Part shown: positions 34,833-46,917 of the stretch, piece after piece
Numbering within the stretch: the stretch's first letter is position 1
How the letters are laid out: each line of letters starts with the position of its first letter
Assembly: GCA_021234155.1 (NCBI GenBank)
Contig: JAJEKV010000026.1
Span: 5,468,189 to 5,532,188, forward strand
Direction of reading: 5' to 3'
Source of the DNA: Isoetes taiwanensis
Lineage: Eukaryota > Streptophyta > Lycopodiopsida > Isoetales > Isoetaceae
DNA length: 64,000 bases
The notes under the pieces: model-generated
Database searches by the model: none
Told to the model about the DNA's origin: nothing
Seen by the model: the letters and a program-made list of their open reading frames with translations, nothing else
Program-made: the position numbers and the translations under genes

Positions 34833-36678
34833 TGTGACGTCCCCTACTCATATACGGTACACTCACCGTATACAAACATGAGTTCATCCCCCATACCAGC
34901 TCCATGCTAATATAGAGCCCTCCACATATCACTGCAACCTTGAAGAGTTCCAGTGGGAAGAATGAAGGGGTCATTTACCCTGTCTCCCTCGGGGCCTACC
35001 TAGCTGCGGAAGCGTAAACATACACGTCAGTAGTACATACATCAACATCATATGACCATCACGAAGGATGGTCCTCCACATATCTGCATAGACAACGATC
35101 AGCACATCACATAGGGAATCCTACCCAAGGCTCAGACACAGGGATGGACTGACAAGCTTGGGTCTCCAGAGATCATTGCAGAACATGGCTTAGGGTAGTC
35201 CACTCCATCCGCCCCTCCTGTGCACACTTTGCAGAGTAGGCTAAAAAGTGTTGGGACCTGACTGTAGCCCGCCGGATGCATAGCCAAAGGGGCTATTCCT
35301 GGGTTGCATCTCCCCAGTTCCGATGGGGCAGGTAGGGATCACTCCCTCCAGAGATCTACATGCTGACTCAAGGTGACTAGAGGGCCACCGCCCTTATTCG
35401 ACTTGAACCCAATGGAGATTGACGCATCACTCCACGGGTGTCGAGCCCATGCCTTACCCACACTCAGTGGCAAGCCATTAGACCTAATCCACAGTGATCC
35501 CCGGTAGACTTTACACACCAGGGGGATCGTTCAAGAGTCAGGACACGAACCTCCTTATAAGCCAGTCTGGCCCCTTCACCCACAACCAGGTGTGGTTCTT
35601 GTACACAGGCCGAATTTACAGTGTGCTAAAGAGGCTAGCTAGGAGCATCAACTACCAGGCTTTATGGCCTCTACCCCCCTTCCCAATACAAGGAGTTCAC
35701 AGAGATACATCATCCATACATATCACAGAAGAACTAAAGAACAAGATCTAATCTATATCATAGAGTTAGGTTCTTTAGTTAGAGCTTGGTATCTAGAATG
35801 GGCAATTTAATAGGCTAAACCTACTGGCACAAAGCCTGGAGGATGGTTTAAGCTATTAAATTGACGAAATACCTGATCCTTGGCTTGCTCCTACTGCTTT
35901 GAAGTCGACCATCCTGCTGAACTGCTCGAATCAAGGGAAACTAATGGTGCAATTCGCTCAGACAGAGTCTGGGAGGCGGTTTTGGCTCTTGGAGCAGCCA
36001 AAACAGAGCTCTAAAACCCTAGGAACGAAAAATGGGCAGTTAGGGTTTCTCCTACTTAAATAGACAAGGGGGTAGGGCTAGGGTTTCCAATTATCCCTTT
36101 ACGCATGTGGGATAATTGGGAATGGGCCCACTTGCCTTTAATGGCTAGGTGGCAAAATGTGCCCACATGGAAAGGTGTGCACCTTAATAAATGTGCACAT
36201 TGGTAAATGTGCACATTAATAATAAATGCACATACCTAGTAAGTTGCCCCCTAGGGGCTACCCACCTGGCTACCCGTCGGCGTACACGTCAGAGTGGCGT
36301 GTACGCGTGACCAGTGTTGCAAAAATACGCGTATTTTTTGAAAAGGATCCATTCCGTACTACTTTTTTTTCAAAGAACAGTAAACTTGCACTTACCAAGA
36401 ATTGAACCTAGGCCTCCTAGATAGCAAACTAACATGCTAACCAACTTCCCCTACATCAGTTTTATGTTTTACTTCATTGTTTTATTCTATTTAAACACTG
36501 TTTTTTGATTTTTAAAAAAATACTCCAAACGTACGTAAGGTACGTATGGCTGAAAAAAACGTATTTTTTAAAAAATACGTACAATACGTACGGTACGGTA
36601 CGCGTACGGGACAACACTGCGCGTGACGAGGCAGTACAGTATACGTCCTGGGACCGTATACTGTGCTGGAACATCACA
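34833..36678 (-). mobile_element. Solo LTR of the same chromovirus family
   Basis: It begins TGTGACGTCC, ends ATCACA, and is flanked by the 5-bp duplication AGAAG (34828-34832 and 36679-36683). It aligns along its length with the LTRs of the full element, with clearly more divergence, and carries an extra 308-bp hAT insert plus its duplication near the right end. No internal sequence remains, so it arose by LTR-LTR recombination. Orientation is taken from the matching LTRs. Confidence 0.95.
36312..36619. mobile_element. hAT-type MITE nested in the solo LTR (308 bp)
   Basis: The ends are CAGTGTTG and CAACACTG, an 8-bp terminal inverted repeat, flanked by the 8-bp duplication CGCGTGAC (36304-36311 and 36620-36627). 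The site is uninterrupted in the LTR at 32840-32860. The interior is AT-rich with repeated TACGTA/ATACG words near both ends and no coding frame. CAGTG-type ends with 8-bp duplications are standard for hAT elements. Confidence 0.93.
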
Positions 36679-36683
36679 AGAAG

Positions 36684-38438
36684 AAAACTTCCATGCGTAT
36701 GCGGGTCTGCCAAACGAGGGCGTTCATCCCTCTCAATTTCGAACAGATCTCATATCTGCAGCAGAGTACAATGAAGTTTGGGATACCAACGGGGTCATTC
36801 CTGGCAAAACTTCTATTGACAAGGTAAGGCCAGAGCATGAAGAAGCTCTAATTGAACTTCTGAGCAAAATATACCCGGACGGATTGAAGAACAGAGAAGT
36901 TGGAAAGACAGTATCATACCTATTTGCATTCAATAACTGCCAGAGAGCAAAGCAGGATCCAGAGAAGTTCAAGGTTAATTGGGTAGCAGTTGCAGCAAAG
37001 AGTAGAGCCTACAGCAGCAAGGTTAAATGTGAACCCACCAGCAGTGCTCCAGCAAGCAGAGCAGAGACCAGCAAATCTCAGCAAGCCATAGCACCTGAAA
37101 GCATGGCAGAAAGGCAAGTTTCAGGAGGCACTGGTATTAAATTAGAAGGGAGGCCGTCCATTAGGAGCGTTGCAATGTACCCAATAGTTTATACAGCTTA
37201 TGGGGAGAACATATCACGCCTGGAAGTCATGTGCAAAGCTTTGCAGGAAACCCTAAACATGCAGCAGGCTGATTTAGTCTCCAAGAATGAGCTAGTTGTC
37301 CAGTCCCAGGCTAAGGGAACTTTCTTCTCGGCTTCACAAGAGAAATTGTAGACAATAAAAGACAACATCTCACGTCTTCAAGCCCTGACAGGTCCTGATG
37401 CTGGTGCTCTGCTGAGCTACTTCGCTCAGAGAGAGAGAAAGACATGGCAGAGTACATGCTCAAAGCCCTTGTTGAAATGGGGGGTGGCTCAGTAGATGAC
37501 GAGATAGTTCAACGGGTGGCCACTGTAGCTACTGAGGTTGCAAACAATGAAGTGCAGCTTGCAAAAGCCCAGCAGCATTTACAGAATGTCAACAGGCTTA
37601 GGGAACTTATAAAAAGAGCTGGCCAGCTTGTGAGCATCCATTCAGGTTGCCAATTGGAGATGAGGAGAGATGCTCCACATGCGGGCTCGCATTCCAGGAT
37701 GATTACGCCCTCAGTCTGAAGCTGAAATGTGGCCACTTATATCATGTCAGCTGCCTGAGTTTGCTTATGGAGAAGACACACTGCCTCGAATGCTCAGAAA
37801 CAGTTCCAGCAGGCTTAGTGGAGGAATTGGGGAAGACAGTCAAGCAGGAACCCTTATATGTTGGGGCAGCAAACAAACATATAGTTGAGACAATTGACAT
37901 AGATGAGGTGGTAGCTACAACTCCAGACAACAACAGGAAAAGGAAGCATGTTAAAACACCTCTTAGTAAAAGGACCCCCGGACACAAGTATACAAGGACT
38001 CGAACTTCACAACCAAGGACAGCCAAAAAAGGTACACGCTTGTTTTCTAAATTGGGAACATTAGAAGCACCTGTAAACAGTGCACAACAAGATTCAAGCA
38101 GTCAGCAGCACAATGCAGCACCTGAAAGCATAGTGCTGAAGACACCAACACGGTCCAAAGCAGATTCCAGTAGTTCTGACGATGTTGACAATTACCATAT
38201 AGTTACAAATTCTGCAGCAGCCTCTACAAAGGCCTCCTCTAATACTGTTGATGCAGGGGCAAACAAGGATGTTGAAGATGTGGAGAAGCATGTCAACAAG
38301 GTTGTGACCCGAATCACTAGGCTCACAAGGTCAAGGACCAAAAATGTTACAGAACCCGAGAGTGAGGGCGAGTCAGATGATTCGGTTGATGAGGACGTGC
38401 CTATAGACGTCGCACTAGGGAAAAAACCCCCAGTCTAA
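36684..38438 (+). pseudogene. Coiled-coil/RING-finger gene
   Basis: Three frames follow one another on the plus strand. The first (to 37351) encodes an acidic N-terminal region (NEGVHPSQFRTDLISAAEYN) and a Ser/Ala-rich linker. It is closed by a TAG at 37349 where CAG would continue the frame. The second (37444-37620) is a coiled coil (EVANNEVQLAKAQQHLQNVN). The third (37647-38438) has a RING-like finger (CSTCGLAF, LKCGHLYHVSC, HCLECS) and a Ser/Lys/acidic tail. RING fingers usually act as ubiquitin ligases. The frames overlap by small shifts, so this is either a gene with sequencing errors or a recent pseudogene. The 5' end is unclear next to the solo LTR. Confidence 0.65.
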
Positions 38439-38995
38439 TGTAATTTTCCCATACTTGTTTCAGACCCAATTTTGATTGCACAAGACTTGCCAAAACGAGC
38501 AGTTAAAAGGTTTTTGTTTAATACCATAATATATTTATTTTCCCCAATTGTGTCCTTGTAAAATTTGTTTGGAGTTTCAACCTAGGGATCAATATGCATT
38601 TGCCTGCAGAAGGCGAGGGCATCCACAAGTGGTACTTAGTGAATCTGAAGATGAGGATAGTGAGAGAACCCAGACAGACAATGAAGAAACCAAAGTGCCA
38701 AAACAGCCTATTACATATAAAAGGTGCAATTCTGTTATATTTCAGAATGTGTATTCTAAGGGGTTTTTTATATTTCATTTAAGGAAAAAACATAGTACAA
38801 AAATAGGTGTTCTGCCTGAAATCAAGGGGATCTCCCTGATTTAGACCAAAACCTGTACCTACAGTACTGATAAACAACATTTAAACATATAATTTATCTG
38901 ATCATGTAGTGATCGCACAGTTTTGATCCAAAAAATTAATGACCATGAGATAGATCAAATAGTTATCAGAGTGAAACCAGTCAGGCCATATCAGT

Positions 38996-39780
38996 CTAGG
39001 ACATATCTACCAGATCTTGAATAGTAAGGTCCTCAACCTTTGAATTACCAAAGATCCTCAGCATCTTATCCAGCTTCCGAGCACTGAATTTGATGTAGTC
39101 CATGAGGAGCATAACATGGGCTTCCCGTTTCTGCTGCCATTTGTGAAAGAGATTAAGAAAAACCTGTTTCAATCCATTGTGTCTCCATACCTCATGCTTG
39201 TTTAGCATTTTCCTTATGGCTTTGGCATGGATCATCTCCTGCTTCAACTCAATCAAGGTATCAGCCATCTCAACACCTGACATCCTGGATTCATCATCAG
39301 AATCCTCTTCATCTTCGAACAACTTCACTGGTGCTCCCATCCTAAGAAGTCTCCTCTGGTGAGCTGTGGAGAATACCATCAAACTTAGTTAGTACAGTAG
39401 AAAAAAATTGAAATGCACCATTAAATCTCCCAACTCTGTCCCAATCCCTATCATATTTTTTCCCTTTTAGTACTTTATGAGGCATGACAGTGATTGCCAA
39501 GATGTCTAAGAAGGCTTTTTTAAGGGAGATGAGATTAGGATTTTTGCCATTAATGGCAACCTCATTTTTGTGTTTCCAAATAACCCAGATAGATAGGCTT
39601 CCTGTAGTTTGTATCAATTTGTTACTATGATGTAGAAAGTCCAGCATATTCCCTAGGCATCCTTGATTTAATTGTGAAGTCCAAACCCAAAAGTCATCCA
39701 GCCAAGAGCATTGAAAAACAAGTTTCAGTTGGTAATTGGAGCACATCCTTGCATGCAGGAGAACAAGGCAGGTCGTGAAT
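38996..39780 (-). pseudogene. LINE ORF2 C-terminal remnant
   Basis: Minus-strand frames encode a zf-RVT-like end (CSNYQLKLVFQCSWLDDFW) and the region after it (IWVIWKHKNEVAINGKN, then KKYDRDWDRVGRF). The last block resembles DDKYDRKWDQYG in the plus-strand LINE at 52685-52957, so both belong to related L1-like families. A further frame (39382-38996) encodes an acidic then helical stretch (GAPVKLFEDEEDSDDESR) that may be part of the same element or of a neighbouring host gene. No poly(A) or duplication was found. Confidence 0.55.
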
Positions 39781-40804
39781 GAAGAAATGGAGGATAAAGC
39801 ACGGAGGGCCACTGCAAGGGTTACTGATAGCCAGGAAACACCCATACATTGGGGGCAGGGAGATACTAATACAGATGTATCTAACTATGGCTATCAGCAC
39901 TCTCCATCATCTGGTAGCAAAGCTAAAGCAGAGTCCAGCAGATCGCAGAAATGTCCAGCACATCTCGATAGCACCTCCCAGCAGAGTCCAGCACATCTCG
40001 ATAGCACTTCCCAGCAGAGTCCAGCACATGTCGCAGCACAGTCAAGCACAATGCAGCAGACATCGACAGTGGTTGCAAACGTTGAGGGATGCAGAGGGAA
40101 ATTGACGATCCTTGACATAAATGGTGTACTGGCACAGACACAACAGAGGAGAACGGGCCAAAAATTCTTGCCTCCACCTCAAACGAACCATGTTGTAAAA
40201 GAAACTGCAAGTAAGTACCTCATTTGCAGACCAGGGTATCATGAGTTTGTGGAGTGGGCACTGCAGAGGTTTGATATTGTGATCTGGAGTGCTTCTCTAC
40301 TTCGGAATACATGGGATATGGTGGAGGCATTGTTCCCAGATTTACGGACCAAATTCTTGAAGGTATATGGTCAAGAGCAGTGCTATGCATGCGAGCATCC
40401 AAGCACAGCAAAGCAACTTTTTTTCAAGGAATTGAAGGTTGTACTTGAAGATTTTCCTCAATATCATGGTATGATTTTCTTGGTAGATGTCAGCCTACAC
40501 AAAGGGTTTCTAAACCCTGCACACACAACCATTCATGTTATGCCTTTCACGGGGCAGGAAGAGGACAACTTTTTGCAGAAGTTTGTGTGTCCAGCATTGG
40601 ATTACTTGTCTTCTCATGCAATAGAAGAAACAATCTCACAGCTAGACATCACTGATGCATGGTTGTGCAGTGCTGGATTACTGTCTCAACAACTATCTTG
40701 TCTCGGCCTATTATATCCTCAATGCTCCAGAAGAGGTACGAAGGCAGTTGTTGGGAACCATTCCTGAGGACTCTAACCACGGTGAAAACTTCAACGACTC
40801 ATGA
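39736..40804 (+). CDS. FCP1-like HAD protein with altered catalytic Asp
   Basis: The open frame runs 39736-40767; M18 at 39787 is also a possible start. Residues about 65-110 contain a tandem repeat (SPAHLDSTSQQ). The FCP1/NLI-interacting domain follows: KLTILDINGVLAQ, LICRPGYHEFVEWALQRFD, IVIWSASLLRNTWDMVEALF, CYACEHPS, FFKELKVVLEDFPQYHG, and IFLVDVSLHKGFLNP. The usual motif is DxDxT with a later DD. Here it is DINGV and VDV, so the second Asp and the later acid are lost. Plant FCP1-like proteins with LDLNGLL at this place are known to me. Phosphatase activity is therefore doubtful. A frameshift near 40700 probably extends the end to 40804 (EEVRRQLLGTIPEDSNHGEN). Confidence 0.8.
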
Positions 40805-41230
40805 AATAACCATTATACACTACCCTGTATGATTGCTTTGTGTAATCTTGAGTGATGTCTCTAATACAACATAAAGGTCTTCAAAATTTAAGACGAAGGT
40901 AATTATAGCACCACTTTTGATTTTGCAAGAGAAAAAGAAAAGTAGTTTCTGGGGACAGGGTTAATAAACTACCTGACAACAGTGTTCAGCACATGTTTAG
41001 CACTGTTCTATGTTATGAATTCCAAAGCACAATTTTCTGTAATATATATCAAGCATTGTCTCCAATACTACAAGCATTGTCTCCAATACTAAAATACTCC
41101 AATACAGTAGTCCAATACTACAAACATTGTCTCACAAGCATTGTCTCCAATACAATCATCAAAATTTGAGACAAGTAAACAAGTAACTACAGATCTGTTA
41201 AAATGATAAAACAAATAGGTCAAAGCATAT

Positions 41231-44200
41231 TCAACCTTCATATGGTAGACTGTCAAGGATCATCTGGTGAGTAGCCTGTTCAAGGGAAAATCTGTTGGTA
41301 CCAGGAATCTGATTCATCTCAAACTTGATTATTGATACGTGATGACTGTACTGGAAGGTCAGGCCTTTGTCTTCTAGTAGCTCCCAACTACCATCGGGCT
41401 GGACAACATAGTACAAAAATACATGTTCATCGACATTAAAGGTCTGACCCCAGCTATCCTTGACAATTCTGTCAAGGATATGCCTTGGCTTAACACATTT
41501 CACCACATAGAAATCTGCATTCTCCTGATTTCCCTCCTCAGCTACAACAGCAAAGTTATCACCTTCCTCTATGTTTCCACTAAGCCATTCTCCATCACCT
41601 TCAAAAAATGCCTCATCGATTTCGTCTTCAGTACCTTCACCAGTAAACTTATCTGGCTTTTGTGTAACATATTTCCAATTCTTCAACCTGTGCTTGTTCA
41701 CACAAGATGACCAGTTTCCTTTCAAACAGTTACCACAGAAATAACTTAAACCTCTATGTGCCACTCTTGTGCTTGATTTGGCCAAGTATGTCCGGATGCT
41801 GCGTATTTGCTTGGTCCCTTCCACCCTGGCACAGTCCAGCCGGTCTGTCCTATCAACATCATCCTTTCCAATTACCCAGAAGTACCTGCAAGGAGACAAC
41901 AAGTATTGCAGCTCACAGGCAGCATAATACAGCACTACTCATCACATTACAGCAGTTCACAGACAGCACTTAAAGCAGATGAAAGCACTATTCAGCACAT
42001 TACAGCAGTTTACAGGCAGCATTACTCAATAGAATACAGCAGATGAAAGCATAATACCTTTTGATGTCCCCGTTGTTGGTACCTTCATTCCAACGCGTTG
42101 CGAATTCACAGGCATCAGCAGCACCCCTAAATCTCACCCCATCATACTTGAGCTGCTCTCTAGTGAATGCCCCTTTAAGGACTGCCCCTTGCCCATCATG
42201 CTCTCCCTTACCATGGGCTGTCCAAAAGAAATTCCATACTATTTCCTTCCCTAGCTCATAGTGAAATAGAATGGCCGGGCAGATTTGAATTGGCTAGAAC
42301 AACCATTTGACCAAACTATATGCCTGGAGAATTCTACACCATTTGATACAAGCCATGAATTGTGCTTCCTAAGACAGTGCTGCACAAAAAGAGTGTCATG
42401 AATCTTGTCATCACTTAAGTAAAAATGGGTTTCCTTCAATAGCTTTCTGATCCCAGAACTGATGTCCATCCTATACATGATGTGGACGAGAATTGTTATC
42501 TGGTCATTGTGCCAATGCTCGCTTTGAACCTCCCTTTGTATTTTTATGCTGTAATTCTCTGCAAAATCAATTACAGAAACAATGGTGCCATCTTAGATAT
42601 TGTCCAGGCAACTCCTGAATTGCATGGCCTGCCATCTAGCCCTGTAATTGTGTGGCACGAATATCTTCAACGTGGAACACAAATATGAAATGAAATCCTT
42701 CACTGCCGTTCTCTTGTAAGACAATCTAAGGACTGGCTTTGGTCCTTTCTTTTTTTTCCCCTTGCCATTTGAGGTCTCTCCTTGTGCTGCAACTTCAGGC
42801 TGTGTCTCACCAGCTACCTTGGATTTCTTACTTTTGTTTCCCTTCTTCTTGTGCTGCAGCTTCAGGCTGTGTCCCACCAGCTACCTTTGATTTCTTACTT
42901 TTGTTTCCCTTCTTGGTGGCATTGGATCTTTTCTTTCTGCTGCCACCTAACACTTCCTTGGTAATGCAGTCTGCAACTCCACCAGCTTCTTCTATCTCCA
43001 CTGGAATCTGTAACAAGGTCTGTAGCATAAAACAGAAGATTAGCGCAAAGTTGAAAGCACAAAAGCAGTATTCAGCGGATGACAGCACATAGCAGCATGT
43101 TTCAGCATGCAATAAAGAGAGTATTACTATTTCAAACGTTTTCCATTCAAGCAAGAACTCATGATTCTCTCTTTCTCTTGGACATATAGGAAGACTTTTT
43201 ATGCCACGCTTCTGACATTTCTGCACCAAGCAGTCATGTTTATACCATTCTTCACCCTCGCTCTTGTTGCAAACCACAGCCCTCCAGAGCTCGCTGGTTG
43301 AGTCATACGTATGTTGGCTGGCCAGACACTTCTCACCAGGTCTACAGACCTCGCAAAAACACTTGCACTCTTCACCATGAAATCCAGTTTTCGCTGACCT
43401 TAATGCATTCAGGGCTACCCTGACATACTCCAACTTCATATGGTATATGCAACAGCAGGTTTCCCTTTCTGATACTTTCCTTACATAAATAGGCTTCAAC
43501 TTCTCGAAAGCCTTTAAGCAAACAGGGTGTTCAGGATGTGCCTTTTTGTATTGTTGAAATAGCTGCAGCTGAATGGTGGCCTTTGGTTAGAAATATTTAT
43601 GCAATAATAACAAGGAGCTTTTGTATGGAAACTTATACCTGTGTGACCTCCATAAGGTGCAAGGGATAAGAAATTCGGAAGCCTGACTCTCCAACAGTGT
43701 TCACAACATATTTCTTGCAAGGAGAGACTCTGCTATTTTGTTTCCAGAATTCTGTTATGCTTTGCTTGCAAGCAGGGGTGAGAGAATCGCACCTCAACCT
43801 CCTTTGGAAGCAAAACCACGGACCATTTCCAAGGACGGCTTCCGATTTTCTTAATGCAACAGTTGCAATTGTTGACCTCATGCAACCTATCATAAGAAAT
43901 ATTGCACATTAATCAATGAACATATCCCAGCCAGCATCACTCAGCAGATACAAGCACTTAAAAGCATAAAGAAGCACAGGCATGAAAGCAAGAATTAGAT
44001 GTACCTAACAGCCCTGCCATAGTGGAATTGCATCTGGATTTTGTGGAAGAAGTCATCACCAGTGTCAAGGTTCTGGCTCTCCAAATATCATGGTTCCTTT
44101 GCCTCTTTGTGGCTGCCATTGTCTGTTTCAAGTTGTTGAGCAGCACCCCTGCTGCCTTGCACTCCTTTGGATTTGGCAAAATTCCAGGTTCTGAGATTTC

Positions 44201-44683
44201 CATTTCGTGGTGATGAACCACCCTCTTCATCACATCGGCCTTGAGTTCGGGTGAATGCTTTTTGGTGAGCTTGTTGAAGTAATCAACTACAAGCTTGGCT
44301 ATTTTTTGCCTGCGTCTCATGCTCAGATCTTCCCGTTCAACTGCTGCTTTTCTCATCTTATTCCGTAATCTGTATTCTCTCTGCATCCAATTTCTTGTAA
44401 ATTGCAGAGGGAACTGGATCTTCACGCGATATTTCCTATGTTGCATTGACATCCAACAAATCTGGAACACTGTATTGGAATTCATCAGGCTGAAAATCCA
44501 ATGGTAAACGTGTGATTGCCTCCAGGCCGGTATCAGAGAGCGCCATGAAATTCCTGAGAGAGGGAGAATAAGTGAATTGGAGGGAGAATATGCGCGGGCC
44601 AGAGATCGAAGTAGTTCTGGACTCGACCGAATTTGCAACGTACTACCACTCGCGTGAAAATCCAGCCAAAATCCCACAATCAT
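41231..44683 (-). CDS. Transposase-like multi-exon gene
   Basis: Read on the minus strand from about 44480, the N-terminal exon has WMQREYRLRNKMRKAAVERE and KRQRNHDIWRARTL. A Cys-rich exon (43499-43100) has CKCFCEVCRPGEKC. A Lys-rich linker leads to VLRLSYKRTAVKDFISYLC (about 42730). Next come FAENYSIKIQREVQSEHW (about 42520-42590), HNSWLVSNGVEF, SNGCSSQFKSARPF (about 42270-42310) and WNFFWTAHGKGEHDGQGAV (about 42180-42240). The last exon (41935-41231) holds a zinc-ribbon-like CGNCLKGNWSSC and a C-terminal domain ending in TAA-bounded SLPYEG. The DFAENY..Q.HW, SxGxxxQFKS and HGKGxxDGxGA series is known to me from uncharacterised, probably transposon-derived proteins with an RNase-H-like fold. 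The exon joins are inferred, not proven. Confidence 0.6.
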
Positions 44684-44872
44684 TTTCCTAACGATTCGTT
44701 GGTGAGGTGGGGATGTGCGAGTACATGAAGGGCGTCAAAAAAATGACGGGCAGTTACGCCCACTAGCACCCAAATTAAGCAAAAGCAGGGGTGCTTTAAG
44801 CGGGCTAAAACCCTGCTATAAGCATGCATCCGGACGCATGCTTTTGATACCCACTAGCATACTTTTACCCAG
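44684..44872. other. Junction between transposase-like gene and truncated copia
   Basis: About 190 bp containing GCATGCATCCGGACGCATGC, a near-palindrome, just before the copia element is cut off inside the RT start. No duplication was identified, so the type of junction is unknown. Confidence 0.4.
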
Positions 44873-46181
44873 CAGTCAATGACCAAGTTCCTGCTTGAGC
44901 AATTGAGCTCAATTCTTCATGCATAGCCTTTAGCCATTGTTCAGATTGTGAACTCTTAATTGCTTCCTCAAAGTTTTGAAGTTCAGAGATGAAGTCTTCT
45001 GTTGCAAAGACATAATCTTGAAGCCAAGATGGTGCTTTCCTTGTACGTACAGGACGTGATGGAATCATGGAATGGTACATAGGTGCCTCAATAGGCTCAA
45101 TTTCAGTGGGCAAATCCACATCAGGTCTATCTGGTTGGTCAAACATATCAGCAGGCAGATCTTTATCAGATGGGATTGGCATGACAGATGTAGATGAAGC
45201 AGATGGAGTTGGCAAGACATATGGCATACTAATATCATGTTCTTCTGGCATAATGATGAAAGTGGACATATCATGTGTGGACTCTTGGAAAACAACTTTC
45301 AAATTCATTAAACTGTGCACGACAACTCACTACAAGTTTGTTTGTGTCAAGGTCGAGAAATCGATAAGCTTTTCTGTTGCTGCAGTATCCCAAAAACATG
45401 CAGTGTTTTGCTTGTACCTCCATCTTCTTATTTGATAATGGTAACTTAACAAATGCCCTGCATCCGAAAACTTTAGCATGTGCAATTGATGCATGCTTTC
45501 CTGACCAAACAACTTCAGGAATTTTGAACATGAGACTAGCATGTGGAACTCTATTCATGAGATAGGCAGCTGTCATATTGCCACTCCCAAAAACCGTGCT
45601 GGAACATTCATTGCAATAAGCAATGTTCTTGCCATTTCAATCAAGCTTCAATTCACTCTTTCTGCCCTGCCATTTTGTTCTAGAGTATGAGGAGCAGTGA
45701 GTTGGTATTCAATCGAATGTGTAACGAAAAAAGTCTCAAACATGTTTGAGCAGAACTCTCCACCATTGTCTGATCTGATAGCAATGATCTGATTCCCTGA
45801 GGTCTTTTGAACTGAGTTTTTGAACATTTGGAAATGCTCAAAACACTGATTCTTTGTTTTCAGCAAATACACAAATACCTTGCGTGAGAAATCATCAAGA
45901 AAGACCAAGAAATACCTTGACACAGCAGTAGTGGGAGGATTAACTAGTCCACACAGATCAGTGTGAACTAATTCAAGCTGCTTGGAAGCATGAGAAGTGG
46001 ACAATGGGAAGTGATTTCTGGTAAACTTTCCTTGCATGCATGCATTACAAGGTTTTCTTTCTTGTTTCTTGCCTTTTACAACTCCCAACTGCATCAAAAG
46101 ATTAACCTTCTTGCATGCAATATGCCCCAACCTGTGATGCCAGATAGATGTATCTGTGGGTGGTTCTGCAACAAAGTCGTA
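44873..46181 (-). pseudogene. Ty1/copia integrase and start of RT, truncated
   Basis: The 46202-45648 frame encodes the GAG-pre-integrase finger (HHRLGHIACKKVNLLMQLG, CNACMQGK) and integrase core (VHTDLCGLV, FLVFLDDFSRKVF, IRSDNGGEF, HTLEQNGRAERVN). The next frame (45576-45271) continues with MTAAYLMNRVPHASL and GCRAFVKLPLSNKK. The third (45320-44865) has the linker to RT and ends just after QWLKAMHEELSSIAQAGTW, where RT proper should begin. RT and RNase H are missing, so the element is dead. It belongs with 50345-51675 and was split by the Mutator-like insertion. Confidence 0.9.
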
Positions 46182-46917
46182 TTTAATTAAAGTGGGACTC
46201 ATTCCATTCCCACTTTTTTGCGGAACTCTGTTAATTTATACAAAAAGAAGCACCTCAACCCGAAAACTGGCCATAATTGGAATTTTTATCTATTAGTGTG
46301 CATCCAAGCTTTTGTTCCAGTTTTCTTGGATAGCGTATCGAGAACAAGAACAATGCAACGCAAACATAGGAATTTCATTACAGCTTGAAACCAAAGTTCT
46401 AATTGAAAAAGATTCTTAGTTGAACATTTTGGCTCTATTTTCTTAGGTGGGTAGACAATAGATCACAAATTCCAACAAAAATTAAGCAAATTATTTACTT
46501 AATCACCCAAAAATACTAGTTTTGAGATACCTTATATTTATAAATGGGCTCATTACAATATATATTACAGTGGGTGAAGAGATCATAGTGGTGGTATGGG
46601 CACAATGATTACACCCTCTTCACACATGAACCACCTAGTGCAAAGGGCGCGTGGAGCTCTCTCCTAGTCACGGAGCAACTTACAGACGATAGAATTCTGT
46701 ATGAGGAGTTCCTTTATGGGCCAGGTGCTTGTATGTCCAACTGATGTCACCACCCTCTTCTCGGCACCTTTCTTCAATGAACTGATCTTTTCATTGCTCC
46801 CAAGCATGTACTATCTGGTCGAGATAAGGACTGCAAGAGACAAAATCAAATTAGTCAAGTGATGTTACATGCAAAATAAAATAAAATAAAACACAGTTCT
46901 TAGGGCCATTTTTGGAA

